DNA of 41,998 nucleotides from an uncultured Myxococcales bacterium. Its GTDB lineage: Bacteria > Myxococcota_A > Polyangia > Nannocystales > Nannocystaceae. This document shows positions 26,503-35,472 of the stretch, one piece after another; within the stretch, counting starts at the first letter, position 1; each line of letters opens with the position of its first letter. Made by a program: the position numbers and the translations under genes. The notes beneath the pieces are model-generated. The model made no database searches. It was not told where the DNA came from and worked only from the letters and a program-made list of their open reading frames with translations. The stretch is taken from assembly GCA_902826865.1 (NCBI GenBank), contig CADEGN010000034.1, positions 1 to 41,998 of the forward strand, in the 5' to 3' direction.

Positions 26503-27117
26503 GTGCAGGTCGAACAGCGGGACGAGCTCGAGCGGGTCATCGCGGAGCGTCAAGCAGCGGGAGATTTGGCGGCGGCGGCGACGGTCGCCATCAAGGGTTA
26601 CGGCCCCGAGATTCTCGGGTTTCTGTTCGTGTCGACGGGCCGGCAGCAGGAGACCGCGGAGATCTTCTCCGACTATTGCGAGGATCTTTGGCGGGGACTG
26701 CCTGCGTTTCGCGGCGAGTCCAGCTTTCGTACCTGGTCCTATCGGCTGGCCTATCATGCGCTCGCCCGCGCGCGTCGCAGCGATGCGCGCAAGCGCAAGC
26801 GCGTGACCGCGCTGACCGAGCTGCCGGAGATCGCCGGAGTCGTCGATCACGTGCGCACGCGGACACTGCCGCATTTGCGCACCGAGGTGAAAACCGCGGT
26901 TGCGCGTCTGCGTGAACGCCTGTCCGAGGAGGACCGCACGCTCTTGGTGCTGCGCATCGACCGACGCCTGCCGTGGGACGAGATCGCCGGAATCGTCGAT
27001 CCGGACTCGCCGAGCCCCGAGAGCTCCAAGCGTCTGGCGGCGGCGCTGCGCCAGCGCTTCGAAAGGATCAAGGCTCGCCTGCGCGAGCTTGCGGTCGAGC
27101 TCGGCCTCCAGGACTGA
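26503..27117 (+). CDS. ECF-like RNA polymerase sigma factor
   Basis: The 204-residue protein has sigma region 2 (ETAEIFSDYCEDLWRGLPAF, SSFRTWSYRLAYHALARARR; about residues 40-95) and a region 4-like C-terminus (RERLSEEDRTLLVLRIDRRL, then PWDEIAGIVDPDS and KRLAAALRQRFERIKARL). The conserved opening is ERVIAERQAAGDLAAAATVA, so GTG 26503 is preferred. ATG 26329 would add 58 Arg-rich residues that look non-coding. Region 4 carries an insertion (DPDSPSPESS) in the middle of the helix-turn-helix, as in several divergent myxobacterial sigma factors. No anti-sigma gene follows directly. It is divergent from the lipoprotein upstream, a possible target or sensor. Confidence 0.85.
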   Translation: MQVEQRDELERVIAERQAAGDLAAAATVAIKGYGPEILGFLFVSTGRQQETAEIFSDYCEDLWRGLPAFRGESSFRTWSYRLAYHALARARRSDARKRKRVTALTELPEIAGVVDHVRTRTLPHLRTEVKTAVARLRERLSEEDRTLLVLRIDRRLPWDEIAGIVDPDSPSPESSKRLAAALRQRFERIKARLRELAVELGLQD

Positions 27118-27134
27118 TGAACCGCCACGTGGAC

Positions 27135-27171
27135 GGTGGCGGGCTTCGGCTGGCAACCGAGGGTGGCGAAG
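27135..27171. repeat. 37-bp repeat, copy 2 (after the sigma-like gene)
   Basis: This matches 20863-20899 at 36 of 37 positions. On the minus strand it could encode FATLGCQPKPAT, a lipobox almost the same as that of the cytochrome, but a stop lies a few codons upstream and no start is available. It therefore looks like a remnant or a mobile short repeat. Confidence 0.8.
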
Positions 27172-27202
27172 CGTCCGCGAACAACCTACGGTCGGCCACG
27201 GG

Positions 27203-27553
27203 CTAGCCGCCCGTGGTCGCAGGACAGGGGGCAAACTCGCAATTGGGCCCCGTCCGGCCAACGGCCGACCCATCGGGGCACACCTTCGCATCCCGCGTGC
27301 ACGCGGTTGGCGCGTCTCCCCCCGTGGCCCCGGGGTCACCCACGTCGGCCCCGCCGGGATCCGTCGCAGCCTCGGGACACGGCGCAAACTCGCAATTCGG
27401 CCCGGTGCGTCCGACCGCCGATCCGTCGGGACAGACCATCGCTTCTTCGGTGCACGCCTGCGGTGGGTCGGAAGGCGGAGTGGTGTCTTTCTTGGGACTG
27501 CAGGCGATGCCCGCGGCAAGGGCGACCGGGAGCCAAGCGATTGCGTGCTTCAT
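27203..27553 (-). CDS. small lipoprotein with two CPDGS repeats
   Basis: ATG 27553 gives 116 residues. The signal peptide ends at the lipobox AGIACSPKK. The mature protein is little more than two nearly identical 28-residue cysteine units, VCPDGSAVGRTGPNCEFAP within residues 33-60 and again at 84-111, joined by an Asp/Gly/Thr linker. Each unit has four cysteines and is probably a small disulphide knot. Single units of this pattern occur as accessory modules in varied bacterial and algal proteins (from memory). The binding partner is unknown. It lies 168 nt downstream of the Gly-rich lipoprotein gene on the same strand. Confidence 0.85.
   Translation of the reverse strand: MKHAIAWLPVALAAGIACSPKKDTTPPSDPPQACTEEAMVCPDGSAVGRTGPNCEFAPCPEAATDPGGADVGDPGATGGDAPTACTRDAKVCPDGSAVGRTGPNCEFAPCPATTGG
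27221..27457 (-). repeat. two 84-bp coding repeats (Cys-knot units)
   Basis: Copies are at 27374-27457 and 27221-27304. The core 19 residues are identical in both, while the DNA differs at many third positions. The duplication is therefore not very recent, or the protein sequence is under strong selection. Confidence 0.8.
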
Positions 27554-27721
27554 GCACCTCGAACGCCGCCCGGCTCCGGCGGCTTTCGCCGACGGGAAAC
27601 GCGACCCCAGGGGCGCCGACGGCGGACGTCGACGCCGGACACCCCTGGGATCGCCACGGACACCCGAATGAATTCTCGGCGGTGGTCGCGGCCTCCGCGT
27701 TGGCCGCGACCACCCCGGCGA

Positions 27722-28927
27722 TCACAGCCGGGTGACGCCCTCGGGCAACGAGGCAAACGCAGCGCTGACGTCCCCCGCCTCTGCGCTCGTGGTGCCGGCT
27801 GGCCCGGCCTGCCCCTGGACGCCAGAGCTCCCGGATGTACCATCCGTGCCGCCAGCGCCCGCCGTCGCGCCTTCCCCAAGGGCCGACCCGCCGCTGCCGG
27901 CCGACCCGGCCATCCCCGCCGGCCCCTCCGGACCGGGTGCCCCACCCGCGGCATCCAACTGGATGACGCCGGCGAGCTCGGGCACCGCCCTGTCGTAGAT
28001 GAGCTTAACGCTGCCGCCCGGGCCGCCGACGCCTCCGACGCCTCCGTTGCCTCCGCTGCCTCCGTTGCCTCCGCTTCCGCCAGGATTGCCCGCGCCGCCG
28101 CCACCGCCGCGACCGCCCGCTCCTCCCGCGCCACCCGTGCCGCCGATGCCCCCGGCGGCCGTGATCACGAGGGGCCGCGTGGGCTCAAACAACACCATGT
28201 CGGTGACGTCGCCCTCGACCTTCACCAGTACCAGGCGATCGTGGTGCGGCGTCCGAACCATCGTCGCGTAGGCGACGATGTTCGGCCCGGGAGCCCCGTT
28301 GCCCCCGTTGCCACCCTGCCCGCCGGCCGTGCCGCCGCCGCCGTTGCCCCCGGCGGCCGTGCTGCTGCCACCGGCGCCGCGCTGCCCCTCGTTTCCGGAT
28401 TGGCCGCTGTCGCCCATGGGGCCCGCGGCACCGGGCGCACCTGCAAACGTGACGCAGTCGTAGCTCGGCGCCCACGACTGCTTCGCAGGCTCGACGTTCG
28501 GTTCACGCTTGTACTTGGCTGTGATCGTGAACCCGCTCACCGCCGTCGCGAGCATGTCGTGGTCCGGGGAGAACATACCGGTTTGCGGATCGAGCGTCCC
28601 CCCGACTAGGTCGAACTGGAACTCGTCGAAGCCCATCTTGCCGATCCGGCTCCGGCTGGGGTCGCCGGCCCATGTCTCCAGCTTCTTCGCCTTGTCCTTG
28701 CGTTTCTTGTGCTGGGCATCGGCGAAAACCGCCACCTGGACGGCATTGCGCGGGCAGATTCCCTGCGCCTCGCGCAGCCCGAGCGACACCTTCTTCACCG
28801 TCCACTTGTCCATGTTGACGGTGTTGGTCTTGGCGGCGTTGACCGCCAGGGTGATGAGGCCGCAGCCAGAGGTGGGAGCCGCCAACGCGAGGGCCAAAGC
28901 CGCGCCCAACAGATGCTTATTCGTCAT
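27722..28927 (-). CDS. lipoprotein with collagen-like Gly-rich segments
   Basis: The 401-residue protein begins with a signal peptide and the lipobox TSGC (ALALAAPTSGCGLITLA). A globular N-terminal domain of about 150 residues follows (KWTVKKVSLGLREAQGICP, KMGFDEFQFDLVGG). Three glycine-rich blocks come next: a collagen-like one near 175-215 (GAPGAAGPMGDSGQSGNEG), a GGxGG block near 270-305 (GGSGGNGGSGGNGGVGG), and a final collagen-like one near 330-385 (GAPGPEGPAGMAGSAGSGG). Between the first two is a short beta segment (DRLVLVKVEGDVTDMVLFEP). Such proteins may form extended surface fibres or glycine helices, which is inference from composition. The start ATG 28927 gives a clean signal peptide. 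Confidence 0.85.
   Translation of the reverse strand: MTNKHLLGAALALALAAPTSGCGLITLAVNAAKTNTVNMDKWTVKKVSLGLREAQGICPRNAVQVAVFADAQHKKRKDKAKKLETWAGDPSRSRIGKMGFDEFQFDLVGGTLDPQTGMFSPDHDMLATAVSGFTITAKYKREPNVEPAKQSWAPSYDCVTFAGAPGAAGPMGDSGQSGNEGQRGAGGSSTAAGGNGGGGTAGGQGGNGGNGAPGPNIVAYATMVRTPHHDRLVLVKVEGDVTDMVLFEPTRPLVITAAGGIGGTGGAGGAGGRGGGGGAGNPGGSGGNGGSGGNGGVGGVGGPGGSVKLIYDRAVPELAGVIQLDAAGGAPGPEGPAGMAGSAGSGGSALGEGATAGAGGTDGTSGSSGVQGQAGPAGTTSAEAGDVSAAFASLPEGVTRL
28031..28075 (-). repeat. 9-bp tandem repeat coding for GGxGG
   Basis: Five consecutive 9-mers of pattern GCCTCCGNN lie inside the Gly-rich lipoprotein gene, encoding GGN/GGS/GGV units on the minus strand. Such a tract is prone to slippage by 9 bp, which would keep the frame but change the repeat number. 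Confidence 0.8.
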
Positions 28928-29109
28928 GACTTGTCCTTCGGGTGTCGCTGCCCGCGAAGGGCAGCGGGAACCCCATCAGCACGGTCCGTTCCAGACCCAT
29001 CCGGTCGTCGGGGCCGACAGCAGGTACAGGGATCCCACGCGTTTGCGTAGGCCGGGGGCGGCATGGGCGTCGCGGGGACGTGACGATCCGGGGCGAGCAC
29101 CCGCGCCCA

Positions 29110-29128
29110 GCTTCCCGATCTGGGAAGC
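29110..29128. terminator. hairpin downstream of the FHA/sigma-54 activator gene
   Basis: GCTTCCC (29110-29116) pairs perfectly with GGGAAGC (29122-29128) over a 5-nt loop, 16 nt past the activator stop. No T-run follows on the minus strand. It is a possible end of the activator transcript and may be weak. Confidence 0.4.
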
Positions 29129-29143
29129 CCAGCTGGCCGCGCG

Positions 29144-30445
29144 TTATCCCTTTTGCGGGCGCGGAATCCCAAACGCATCCATCTTGATGCCTAGGGTCTT
29201 GCGCGATATCCCGAGCTTGGCAGCCGCGCGGGTCTGGTTGCCGGCGCACGCCTGCAGCGCCGCGACGATCCGGCTGCGTTCATCGGGCAGGGGGTTCGCG
29301 TCCGGCCCAACAGCCTCGAAAACCACGTCGTCGGGGCCGATCCGAACACCGTCACCAAGCAGCACGGCGCGCTCGATCACATTGCGGAGCTCGCGAATGT
29401 TGCCCGGCCAGGCATGTGCATGCAGGCGCGCGAGTGCGACACCATCGATGATCGGGGGTGTCCTCCCGAGCTTTGCAGCCGCGTCGCGGGCGAATAGCTC
29501 GGCGAGCGGAGGCAACTCGGCAAGTCGCTCGCGCAGCGGCGCGATGGCCAAGGTGATGCCGCTCAGCCGGTAGTACAGATCCTCGCGGAACCGGCCCGCG
29601 GCGATCTCCACCCGCAGGTCGCGGTTGGTCGCCGCGACGAACCGCACGTCGATCGGCCGCGCCTGCACACCGCCAACGCGCAACACCCTGCGGTCTTCCA
29701 GGACCCGCAGGAGCTTCACCTGCGCCGCGGCAGCCAGCTCGCCGATCTCGTCGAGAAACACGGTACCGCCCTGGGCCGTCTCGAGCAGGCCGGGTTTCGC
29801 CGTGGTGGCGCCGGTGAAGGCGCCGCTCTCATGCCCGAACAGTTCGCTCTCGAGTAGCGCCTCCGGCAGCGCGCCGCAGTTGAGGGAGACGAGCGGGGCG
29901 GCATGGCGCGGCGAGAGGCCGTGGATCTTCCGCGCCATCACGTCTTTGCCAACGCCTGTCTCGCCGATCAGCAGCACGCTGATGTCGCTGCGCGCAATCC
30001 GGGGCACGAGCTCGTCGAGACGAGCCCCCGCTTGCGCGCCCGGAACACGCATGGCACCCATCAGATCTTCTCGGCGCGCCGGCCCGTGCAACACGAGCAG
30101 CACGCTCCCGATTTCGATCACATCGCCGACCTTGACCCGCGCGCGCACGCCGGGCTCGAGCTTTGTTCCGCCAACCTGTGTGCCGTTGCTGCTCCCGAGG
30201 TCCTCGATCTCCACTTCGGAGCCAACGTGGACGAGGGCATGGCGGCGGGAAACGCTCTCGCGATCGATGCGAATATCGGCGTCATCCCCCCGGCCGATTC
30301 GCAGCTGCCCTTGGTCCGGCAAGACCACCGCTTGGTTTTCGCCATCGCCGAGGACCAGCAGCTTGCGCCCGGTCCCGACCGACGGAACAGCGGGACGCGT
30401 GGAGTCGAAGGCGCGTTCGTCGGCCGGCACGGGAGCGGAATGCAT
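29144..30445 (-). CDS. FHA-domain sigma-54-dependent transcription activator
   Basis: From ATG 30445 the protein is 433 residues. The N-terminal FHA domain (about 30-115) has LRIGRGDDADIRID, SRRHALVHV and EDLGSSNGTQVGG, the phosphothreonine-binding residues. The central AAA+ domain (about 125-355) has Walker A GETGVGKD, the sigma-54 contact loop GAFTGA, Walker B GGTVFLDEIGEL, and an arginine-finger region near FREDLYYRLSG. The C-terminal Fis-type HTH is NQTRAAAKLGISRKTLGIKM. FHA activators respond to Ser/Thr kinases, so the kinases in this window are possible partners (inference). A TTG at 30472 could add nine residues. It lies 102 nt after cheX on the same strand and may be co-transcribed with the che genes. 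Confidence 0.95.
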   Translation of the reverse strand: MHSAPVPADERAFDSTRPAVPSVGTGRKLLVLGDGENQAVVLPDQGQLRIGRGDDADIRIDRESVSRRHALVHVGSEVEIEDLGSSNGTQVGGTKLEPGVRARVKVGDVIEIGSVLLVLHGPARREDLMGAMRVPGAQAGARLDELVPRIARSDISVLLIGETGVGKDVMARKIHGLSPRHAAPLVSLNCGALPEALLESELFGHESGAFTGATTAKPGLLETAQGGTVFLDEIGELAAAAQVKLLRVLEDRRVLRVGGVQARPIDVRFVAATNRDLRVEIAAGRFREDLYYRLSGITLAIAPLRERLAELPPLAELFARDAAAKLGRTPPIIDGVALARLHAHAWPGNIRELRNVIERAVLLGDGVRIGPDDVVFEAVGPDANPLPDERSRIVAALQACAGNQTRAAAKLGISRKTLGIKMDAFGIPRPQKG

Positions 30446-30547
30446 CTTGGCGGGGCTGCGGGGCGCCGGCAAGCACAGCTATTCCCCGGGCGCGCAGACG
30501 CGCGCGCTCCGAAGCCTGCCCTAGCCGCCCTGACGGCCGAGCGGTTC

Positions 30548-31000
30548 TCAGGCGGCAGCCCGCTCGGCGATCGCGATGCGCAGCCGGGCACCGTTGGCCG
30601 CGAAATCGAGCTCGCGCACCACCTTCGCCCCGGGCAACCGCACCCTGTATTCCCGCCCTGCCACGACGGTTGGCAGCGACAGGTGGCACGGCGGCGGCAG
30701 CATGCTCTTCAGATTGCCGCCGATCATGTTCACGAGCTCGCCCAGGGCATCGTTGATGTCCGACTCCCCGACTTCCTCGTCGGAGATGCCAAACATTGCC
30801 CTTGCAAACCGCACCGCCAACGCGCGCTCACAAGCGACGATGACGGCTCCGTCCCAGTTGCCGGTGATCCCGACGAGAGACGACGCGACCTCTCCGCCAC
30901 TCGGCGGCGGTCCTTCGGCGGCCTCGACCTCAACGTCGAGCGTGGTTGTGAATACTAACGAGACGATTGCTGCGATGTCTTCCTGGCTGATTTCGAGCAT
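30548..31000 (-). CDS. cheX: CheX/CheC-family CheY-P phosphatase
   Basis: The 150-residue protein carries the CheX signature in ALGELVNMIGGNLKSMLPP, with the Glu and Asn that dephosphorylate CheY-P. The preceding MFGISDEEVGESDINDALGE and the opening ISQEDIAAIVSLVFTTTLDV fit the fold. It starts 12 nt after the cheR stop. In the operon it would end the signal by removing phosphate from the CheY encoded two genes upstream. CheZ is not seen. The length matches single-domain CheX rather than the two-motif CheC. Confidence 0.9.
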   Translation of the reverse strand: MLEISQEDIAAIVSLVFTTTLDVEVEAAEGPPPSGGEVASSLVGITGNWDGAVIVACERALAVRFARAMFGISDEEVGESDINDALGELVNMIGGNLKSMLPPPCHLSLPTVVAGREYRVRLPGAKVVRELDFAANGARLRIAIAERAAA

Positions 31001-31012
31001 GGCGGCTTCCTT

Positions 31013-31834
31013 TCATGCGGCGCGACGATACACGGTCGACATGCCGAACTGTTCTCGCGACAACCCTTCATCCATCCCAAGGATGCTCTCTGAACCACCG
31101 ATAAAAAGGACACCACCGGGGGCGAGCGTGTTGCGAATCCTCGTGACGATCTCCCGTTTCGTTTTCGCATCGAAGTAGATGAGCACGTTGCGAAGAAAGA
31201 CGATATCTTGCGGCTGAATCCCGATCCAAGGCACCGCAAGGTTCATCACCCGGGGATCCATCATGCTGCGCAACTCCGCCTTCGCCCGCCAGTTGGCGCC
31301 TGCGCGCTCGAAGTAGCGAACCAGCATCTGCGCCGGAAGACCGCGGTTCACCTCGAGTTGCGAGTACACGCCTTCGGTCGTTCGCTTGAGCACCGTGGCG
31401 TTCACGTCGGTGCAGAGGATCCGCGCGCGATTCGCTACATCTGGAAAGTTGGTCCGCAGAACCATCGCGATCGTGTACGGCTCCTGCCCGGTCGACGATG
31501 CTGCGCACCAGATCCGCAGCGGTCTCCCGCTATTGGACGAGAGAAACCGCGGAATGATCTGTTTTTCGAGCGCGGCGAACGGGTGACCATCGCGAAAGAA
31601 CGAGGTCTCGTTCGTGGTCATCGCCTCCATCACCTTCTGATGGAGCGGCCCGCCGAGTGGCCGCGCCTTCAGGCTCGTGACCAAGGCCGAGATGTCGGCC
31701 AAGCCGGCTTCCCGCGCCACCGCCCCCAGGCGTGACGAGATCAGGTACTCCTTGCCCTGCCCCAGGTCATTGGCGCACTGCGTGTAGAGAAACTGCCGGA
31801 TCCACTCGTAGTCGTCGGGTTTGATGTCGGCCAT
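31013..31834 (-). CDS. cheR: chemoreceptor methyltransferase CheR
   Basis: The 273-residue enzyme transfers methyl groups from S-adenosylmethionine to receptor glutamates. The N-terminal helical domain contains SSRLGAVAREAGLADISAL and ETSFFRDGHPFAALE. The SAM pocket is RIWCAASSTGQEPYTIAMVL, and the downstream motifs are DIVFLRNVLIYFDAKTK and LAPGGVLFIGGSESI. It is one base behind the cheY stop, so it is coupled to it. Neither receptor in the window ends in the pentapeptide tether used by some CheR proteins, and the C-terminus has no TPRs, so it should act without tethering. Confidence 0.96.
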   Translation of the reverse strand: MADIKPDDYEWIRQFLYTQCANDLGQGKEYLISSRLGAVAREAGLADISALVTSLKARPLGGPLHQKVMEAMTTNETSFFRDGHPFAALEKQIIPRFLSSNSGRPLRIWCAASSTGQEPYTIAMVLRTNFPDVANRARILCTDVNATVLKRTTEGVYSQLEVNRGLPAQMLVRYFERAGANWRAKAELRSMMDPRVMNLAVPWIGIQPQDIVFLRNVLIYFDAKTKREIVTRIRNTLAPGGVLFIGGSESILGMDEGLSREQFGMSTVYRRAA

Positions 31835-31835
31835 A

Positions 31836-32210
31836 TCACGCCGCCTTGTCCAGACCCATCATCGCGAGCTTGTCGGCGAACGCTTCGCGCGTGAAGGGCT
31901 TCATAAGGTATTCAGTTGCGCCGAGCGCCAGCGCTTGTTGAATGCGCTCCACTTCGGTCTCGGTGGTGATCATCATGATTTGCATGCCGGCGAGCTCCGG
32001 CTTGGCGCGCGCGGCCTCGACAAACTGGATCCCGGTCATGACCGGCATGTTCCAGTCGACGAGAGCCGCGTCAAACGGACCGTTGTTGGCGATGATGTCG
32101 AGCGCCTCGCGTCCATTACCGGCCTCCGCATGCTGGTGACCGAGCTCTTTCAGCATTCGAATGATGAGTGATCGGATCGCGCGTGAGTCGTCGATGACCA
32201 AGAAACGCAT
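31836..32210 (-). CDS. cheY: single-domain response regulator CheY
   Basis: The 124-residue receiver has the acidic pair DD in FLVIDDSRAIRSLI (residues 7-8), the phospho-acceptor Asp in ALVDWNMPVMTG (about 51), the switch Thr in MMITTETE (about 80) and Lys in LMKPFTREAF (about 102). There is no output domain. In the operon it is the substrate of CheA and of CheX. CheB starts 46 nt upstream. This gap is the only clear one between cheA and cheR and may hold a separate ribosome site. Confidence 0.96.
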   Translation of the reverse strand: MRFLVIDDSRAIRSLIIRMLKELGHQHAEAGNGREALDIIANNGPFDAALVDWNMPVMTGIQFVEAARAKPELAGMQIMMITTETEVERIQQALALGATEYLMKPFTREAFADKLAMMGLDKAA

Positions 32211-32255
32211 GGTGTTCGCTTGCCTTTCGAGTTCGGAACCCGGAAACTGTGTGAT

Positions 32256-33404
32256 TCATGATCCGACGCCGCGGCGAGCGACGCCGTTCTCGCGGCCCGC
32301 CGCGGTGCGCCGCTGCAGGGTCGGCCCAATCTCTTTGAGCGGAAGGACGCGATGTGCATGCCCACCCTTGGCAACGGCACCGGGCATGCCCCAAACCGCG
32401 GAGGACGCCTCATCCTGGGCCCAGACGCTCCCACCCGCGGCCACGATCGCCTCTGCGCCGCGGGCACCGTCTTGCCCCATTCCCGTCAGCACGATGCCGA
32501 GCAACCGGTCGCGCAGGGGGCGGGCGGCGGATCGAAACAGCGGGTCGACCGCGGGACGACACCCGTTTTCAGGCATGTCCTGGTTGAGCGCCAGCTGCAG
32601 CGACGCACCGGCGCTCCGCACCACCAGGTGCGAATCCCCCGGGGCGATGTACACGCATCCGGGTACCGGGTTGACCCCGGCTTGCGCTTCTGAGAAACGC
32701 ATGCCGCCCTTGCGGTCGAGACGCTCCGCCAGCAGGCGCGTAAACGTGGGTGGCATGTGCTGGACGATGAGCACCGGCACTGGTAGCGGGCCGGGAAGAG
32801 AATCGAACAACGTGGTGAGTGCCTCTGGTCCGCCCGTCGAACATCCGATCGTGACCATGTCGATCCGAGCGGTGGGCTCATTGCTGGCGCGCGAGCCAGT
32901 GGCAGCAGTGCTTGCTGCCCGAGGCATCGCCGTCGGCAGCGTCGCGGCGGGTTGGGGTGCCGCACGGCGGCCAAGCACTCGGATCTTGCCCAGCAAGTCG
33001 ACGCGCAGGCGGTCAATGTCCGCCCCGCTGCTCGGCTTTGCCACGTAGTCGGCAGCCCCACGAGAGAGGGCGTCGAGGGTCACCGCGGCACAGCGCTGCG
33101 TGAGCGAGCTGACCATGATCACGACGATCTTCGGCGCGATCTTCTTGAGGGCGACCAGCGTCTCAAGCCCATTCATCTCCGGCATCTCGACGTCCAGCGT
33201 CACGATGTCCGGGACCGACTGCCGCACCGCAGCGAGGGCAAGCTTGCCGCTCGCCGCGGTACCGACAACCTCAATATCGCTTTCCTTCGCGAGCATGTCT
33301 GTCAGGGCTCGGCGAACAACGGCCGAGTCGTCGACGACAAGGACCCGCAGCCGCGCCGCTCGAGGTGCAACGCCGTTCCGGGCGGCTGCGGATCCGATAC
33401 TCAC
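32256..33404 (-). CDS. cheB: chemotaxis methylesterase CheB
   Basis: The 382-residue protein has an N-terminal receiver ([18 protein letters not shown], acceptor Asp in [12 protein letters not shown], Lys in YVAKPSSG). After a linker of about 50 residues comes the C-terminal esterase domain with Ser in [12 protein letters not shown], His in [17 protein letters not shown] and Asp in [14 protein letters not shown], the catalytic triad. It demethylates or deamidates receptors when phosphorylated by CheA. GTG 33404 overlaps the receptor gene stop as GTGA, showing translational coupling. Alternative ATG starts inside would cut the receiver. Confidence 0.96.
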   Translation of the reverse strand: MSIGSAAARNGVAPRAARLRVLVVDDSAVVRRALTDMLAKESDIEVVGTAASGKLALAAVRQSVPDIVTLDVEMPEMNGLETLVALKKIAPKIVVIMVSSLTQRCAAVTLDALSRGAADYVAKPSSGADIDRLRVDLLGKIRVLGRRAAPQPAATLPTAMPRAASTAATGSRASNEPTARIDMVTIGCSTGGPEALTTLFDSLPGPLPVPVLIVQHMPPTFTRLLAERLDRKGGMRFSEAQAGVNPVPGCVYIAPGDSHLVVRSAGASLQLALNQDMPENGCRPAVDPLFRSAARPLRDRLLGIVLTGMGQDGARGAEAIVAAGGSVWAQDEASSAVWGMPGAVAKGGHAHRVLPLKEIGPTLQRRTAAGRENGVARRGVGS

Positions 33405-35059
33405 GCCACGCGCTCCTGGCGGTGACCGCCGTCGTTCGCCGCGGCCAGGCCGCCTTCGCTCGCATCCGCGGTAAACGAGCGACCACTCGAGGCGATGCTC
33501 TGCAGGGTCGACGCAGTCGCGGACAGGTGCGTGGCCGCCTCACGGACGCGCTCTGCCCCGCGGCTCGTGCTTTCCGCGGCGTCGGCAACCTCGGTCACGC
33601 TCTTGGCGATCCCAACGCTGCCCTTGGCCGCCTCCTCCAAGCTACGCTGGATCTGGACGCTCATTACGGTCTGCTCCTCCACCGCAGATGCGATCGAGTT
33701 CTGGAACTCGTTGATCTGGTGGATGATGTTGTAGATCTGACCGATCGCCTCGACGGCGCCGGTCGTATCACCCTGAATCGCATCGATCTTGCGACTGATA
33801 TCGTCGGTCGCTTTTGCGGTCTCTCGGGCGAGCTCTTTCACCTCATTGGCGACAACCGCGAAGCCCTTGCCCGCCTCACCGGCACGTGCGGCCTCGATGG
33901 TGGCGTTGAGTGCCAGGAGGTTGGTCTGCTCAGCGATACTCGTGATCACCTTGATCACGTTGCCGATGTCCATGCTGCTGTCGCCGAGCTTGCGGACCTT
34001 GGTATCGGTATCCTGCGCCATGGTCACGGCCGAGTTGGCAATCTCGACCGCCCCGCTGACGCTGCGAGCGATCTCCTTGATGGCCGAGTTCAGCTCGCTG
34101 ACCGACGTCGTTACCGTCTCGACGCTCTTGCTCACCTGCTCGGCTGCCGCCGAAGCGTTCTGAGCCTGCGCCGACGACGTCTTGGCATCGTTGTTCATTT
34201 CGCCACTGATGTCGGTCAGCCGCGACGACGATCCAGCGAGTTCACTAGCGTTGCTGGCGACGCGCTGCATGACCTCGCGCAGCTTCACCGCCTGCTTCTC
34301 GCTCGCCGCCATGCCGACCGCGAGCTCGTCCTGCATCTTCTGGCTCTCGGTGAGCGACTTACGAAGCGTCTCGATGATGCGCCAGGCCATGTACGCCGAC
34401 AATGCGGCGAAGGCGAAAGAGAGCCCGAGGAACATCCGCTTGCGACCGCCGATCGCGGACTCCGCCTCGTCCTGCGCCTTCTGCATCTCCGTGTTCGCCA
34501 GCGCGACCAGGCGGAGGATCCGTTCGTCGTTCTCCTGAAACAGCGGCGTCAGCTTGTCGGCACTGACGGCCGCTGCCGCCTGCAGCTCGCCTCGCTCAAG
34601 CAGTGGGACGTACTCGCGCTGCGCGACGTCGAAGTAGGTCTCGGCGGAGCGGACCGAATCCTCGAACGAAGACGCCAGTGCCGCGGGCAGCGACTTCTTC
34701 CAGTGCTCGCGACGCTCGGAGTAGACCTTGGCAAAATCGCGAACGGCATTGCTCCCGGCGCGGATCTTCGCCGCATCGGTCTCGCCCTCGAGCGACTTGA
34801 TGACCAGGTGCAGCGGCGCCACCGATGCCGAAGGAGGCACCGTGTCCGCGACCAGATCTTTCGTCATTGCAACGCCGGCGAAGTCGGATGTCTCGAGCTC
34901 ATCCTTTAGGCCGAGCCAGCCGTGTCCCGTCAGCGTTACCAACGCCACGAAGAACACCCCGATCAGGATGAACATCCGCTTGCGCAGGTCCTGCTGGGTT
35001 TTGTTGCCGCTATCACCCGCCGCGGGCGCACCCGCAGCACTTGTCTTCAGATTGTCCAC
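33401..35059 (-). CDS. methyl-accepting chemotaxis protein (operon copy)
   Basis: GTG 35059 gives 552 residues. The layout is a first transmembrane helix (about 29-47, [20 protein letters not shown]), an all-helical periplasmic sensor of about 150 residues of four-helix-bundle style ([20 protein letters not shown]), and a second transmembrane helix (about 205-225). A coiled coil follows with no recognisable HAMP. The signalling tip [20 protein letters not shown] with [17 protein letters not shown] is fully canonical. Its stop overlaps cheB and its start overlaps the end of cheW by 13 nt, so it is locked into the che operon. It shares most of its signalling domain with the receptor at 38006-39649; the sensor parts differ. 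Confidence 0.95.
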   Translation of the reverse strand: MDNLKTSAAGAPAAGDSGNKTQQDLRKRMFILIGVFFVALVTLTGHGWLGLKDELETSDFAGVAMTKDLVADTVPPSASVAPLHLVIKSLEGETDAAKIRAGSNAVRDFAKVYSERREHWKKSLPAALASSFEDSVRSAETYFDVAQREYVPLLERGELQAAAAVSADKLTPLFQENDERILRLVALANTEMQKAQDEAESAIGGRKRMFLGLSFAFAALSAYMAWRIIETLRKSLTESQKMQDELAVGMAASEKQAVKLREVMQRVASNASELAGSSSRLTDISGEMNNDAKTSSAQAQNASAAAEQVSKSVETVTTSVSELNSAIKEIARSVSGAVEIANSAVTMAQDTDTKVRKLGDSSMDIGNVIKVITSIAEQTNLLALNATIEAARAGEAGKGFAVVANEVKELARETAKATDDISRKIDAIQGDTTGAVEAIGQIYNIIHQINEFQNSIASAVEEQTVMSVQIQRSLEEAAKGSVGIAKSVTEVADAAESTSRGAERVREAATHLSATASTLQSIASSGRSFTADASEGGLAAANDGGHRQERVA

Positions 35060-35472
35060 GCTGCCTCCGAGTTCAGAACCAGTAGGAGTTCTTGGGGAAG
35101 TTTGTAGGCGCCCGAGATCTTTGAGCGCGCTTGTTCAGAAACGTATTGGGGAATTTCGTCACGCGTACGCGTATCGACGGTGATGACGTCACCGACCTCA
35201 TCCACCTGGAGCGACACAGGACCGCGATCGGTGCGCACGACGACGTTCTTGCAGGTGTCCTCGCGGTCGCGCGATGGCAATGCCAGCCGACGGCGGAGGT
35301 CGATGGCCAAGACGATCAGACCGCGCAGGTTCATCAACCCGCGAACCGACTCTGCCGCGAGAGGGACCGGCGTGAGCGGTTGCGCGCGCAGGATCTCCTG
35401 GACCCCCTCGACGGGCAGTCCAAACAACTGACCAGCGAGTCGGAACGTGCAGTATTTTTGCTCATGCAGCAT
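35047..35472 (-). CDS. cheW: chemotaxis coupling protein CheW
   Basis: The 141-residue protein is a single CheW domain linking CheA to receptors: [59 protein letters not shown], and [23 protein letters not shown] 35472 overlaps the end of cheA by 11 nt, and its stop overlaps the receptor start by 13 nt. A second and third CheW-like fold are present in the CheA encoded just upstream, so three coupling domains come from this operon. Confidence 0.95.
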   Translation of the reverse strand: MLHEQKYCTFRLAGQLFGLPVEGVQEILRAQPLTPVPLAAESVRGLMNLRGLIVLAIDLRRRLALPSRDREDTCKNVVVRTDRGPVSLQVDEVGDVITVDTRTRDEIPQYVSEQARSKISGAYKLPQELLLVLNSEAAWTI

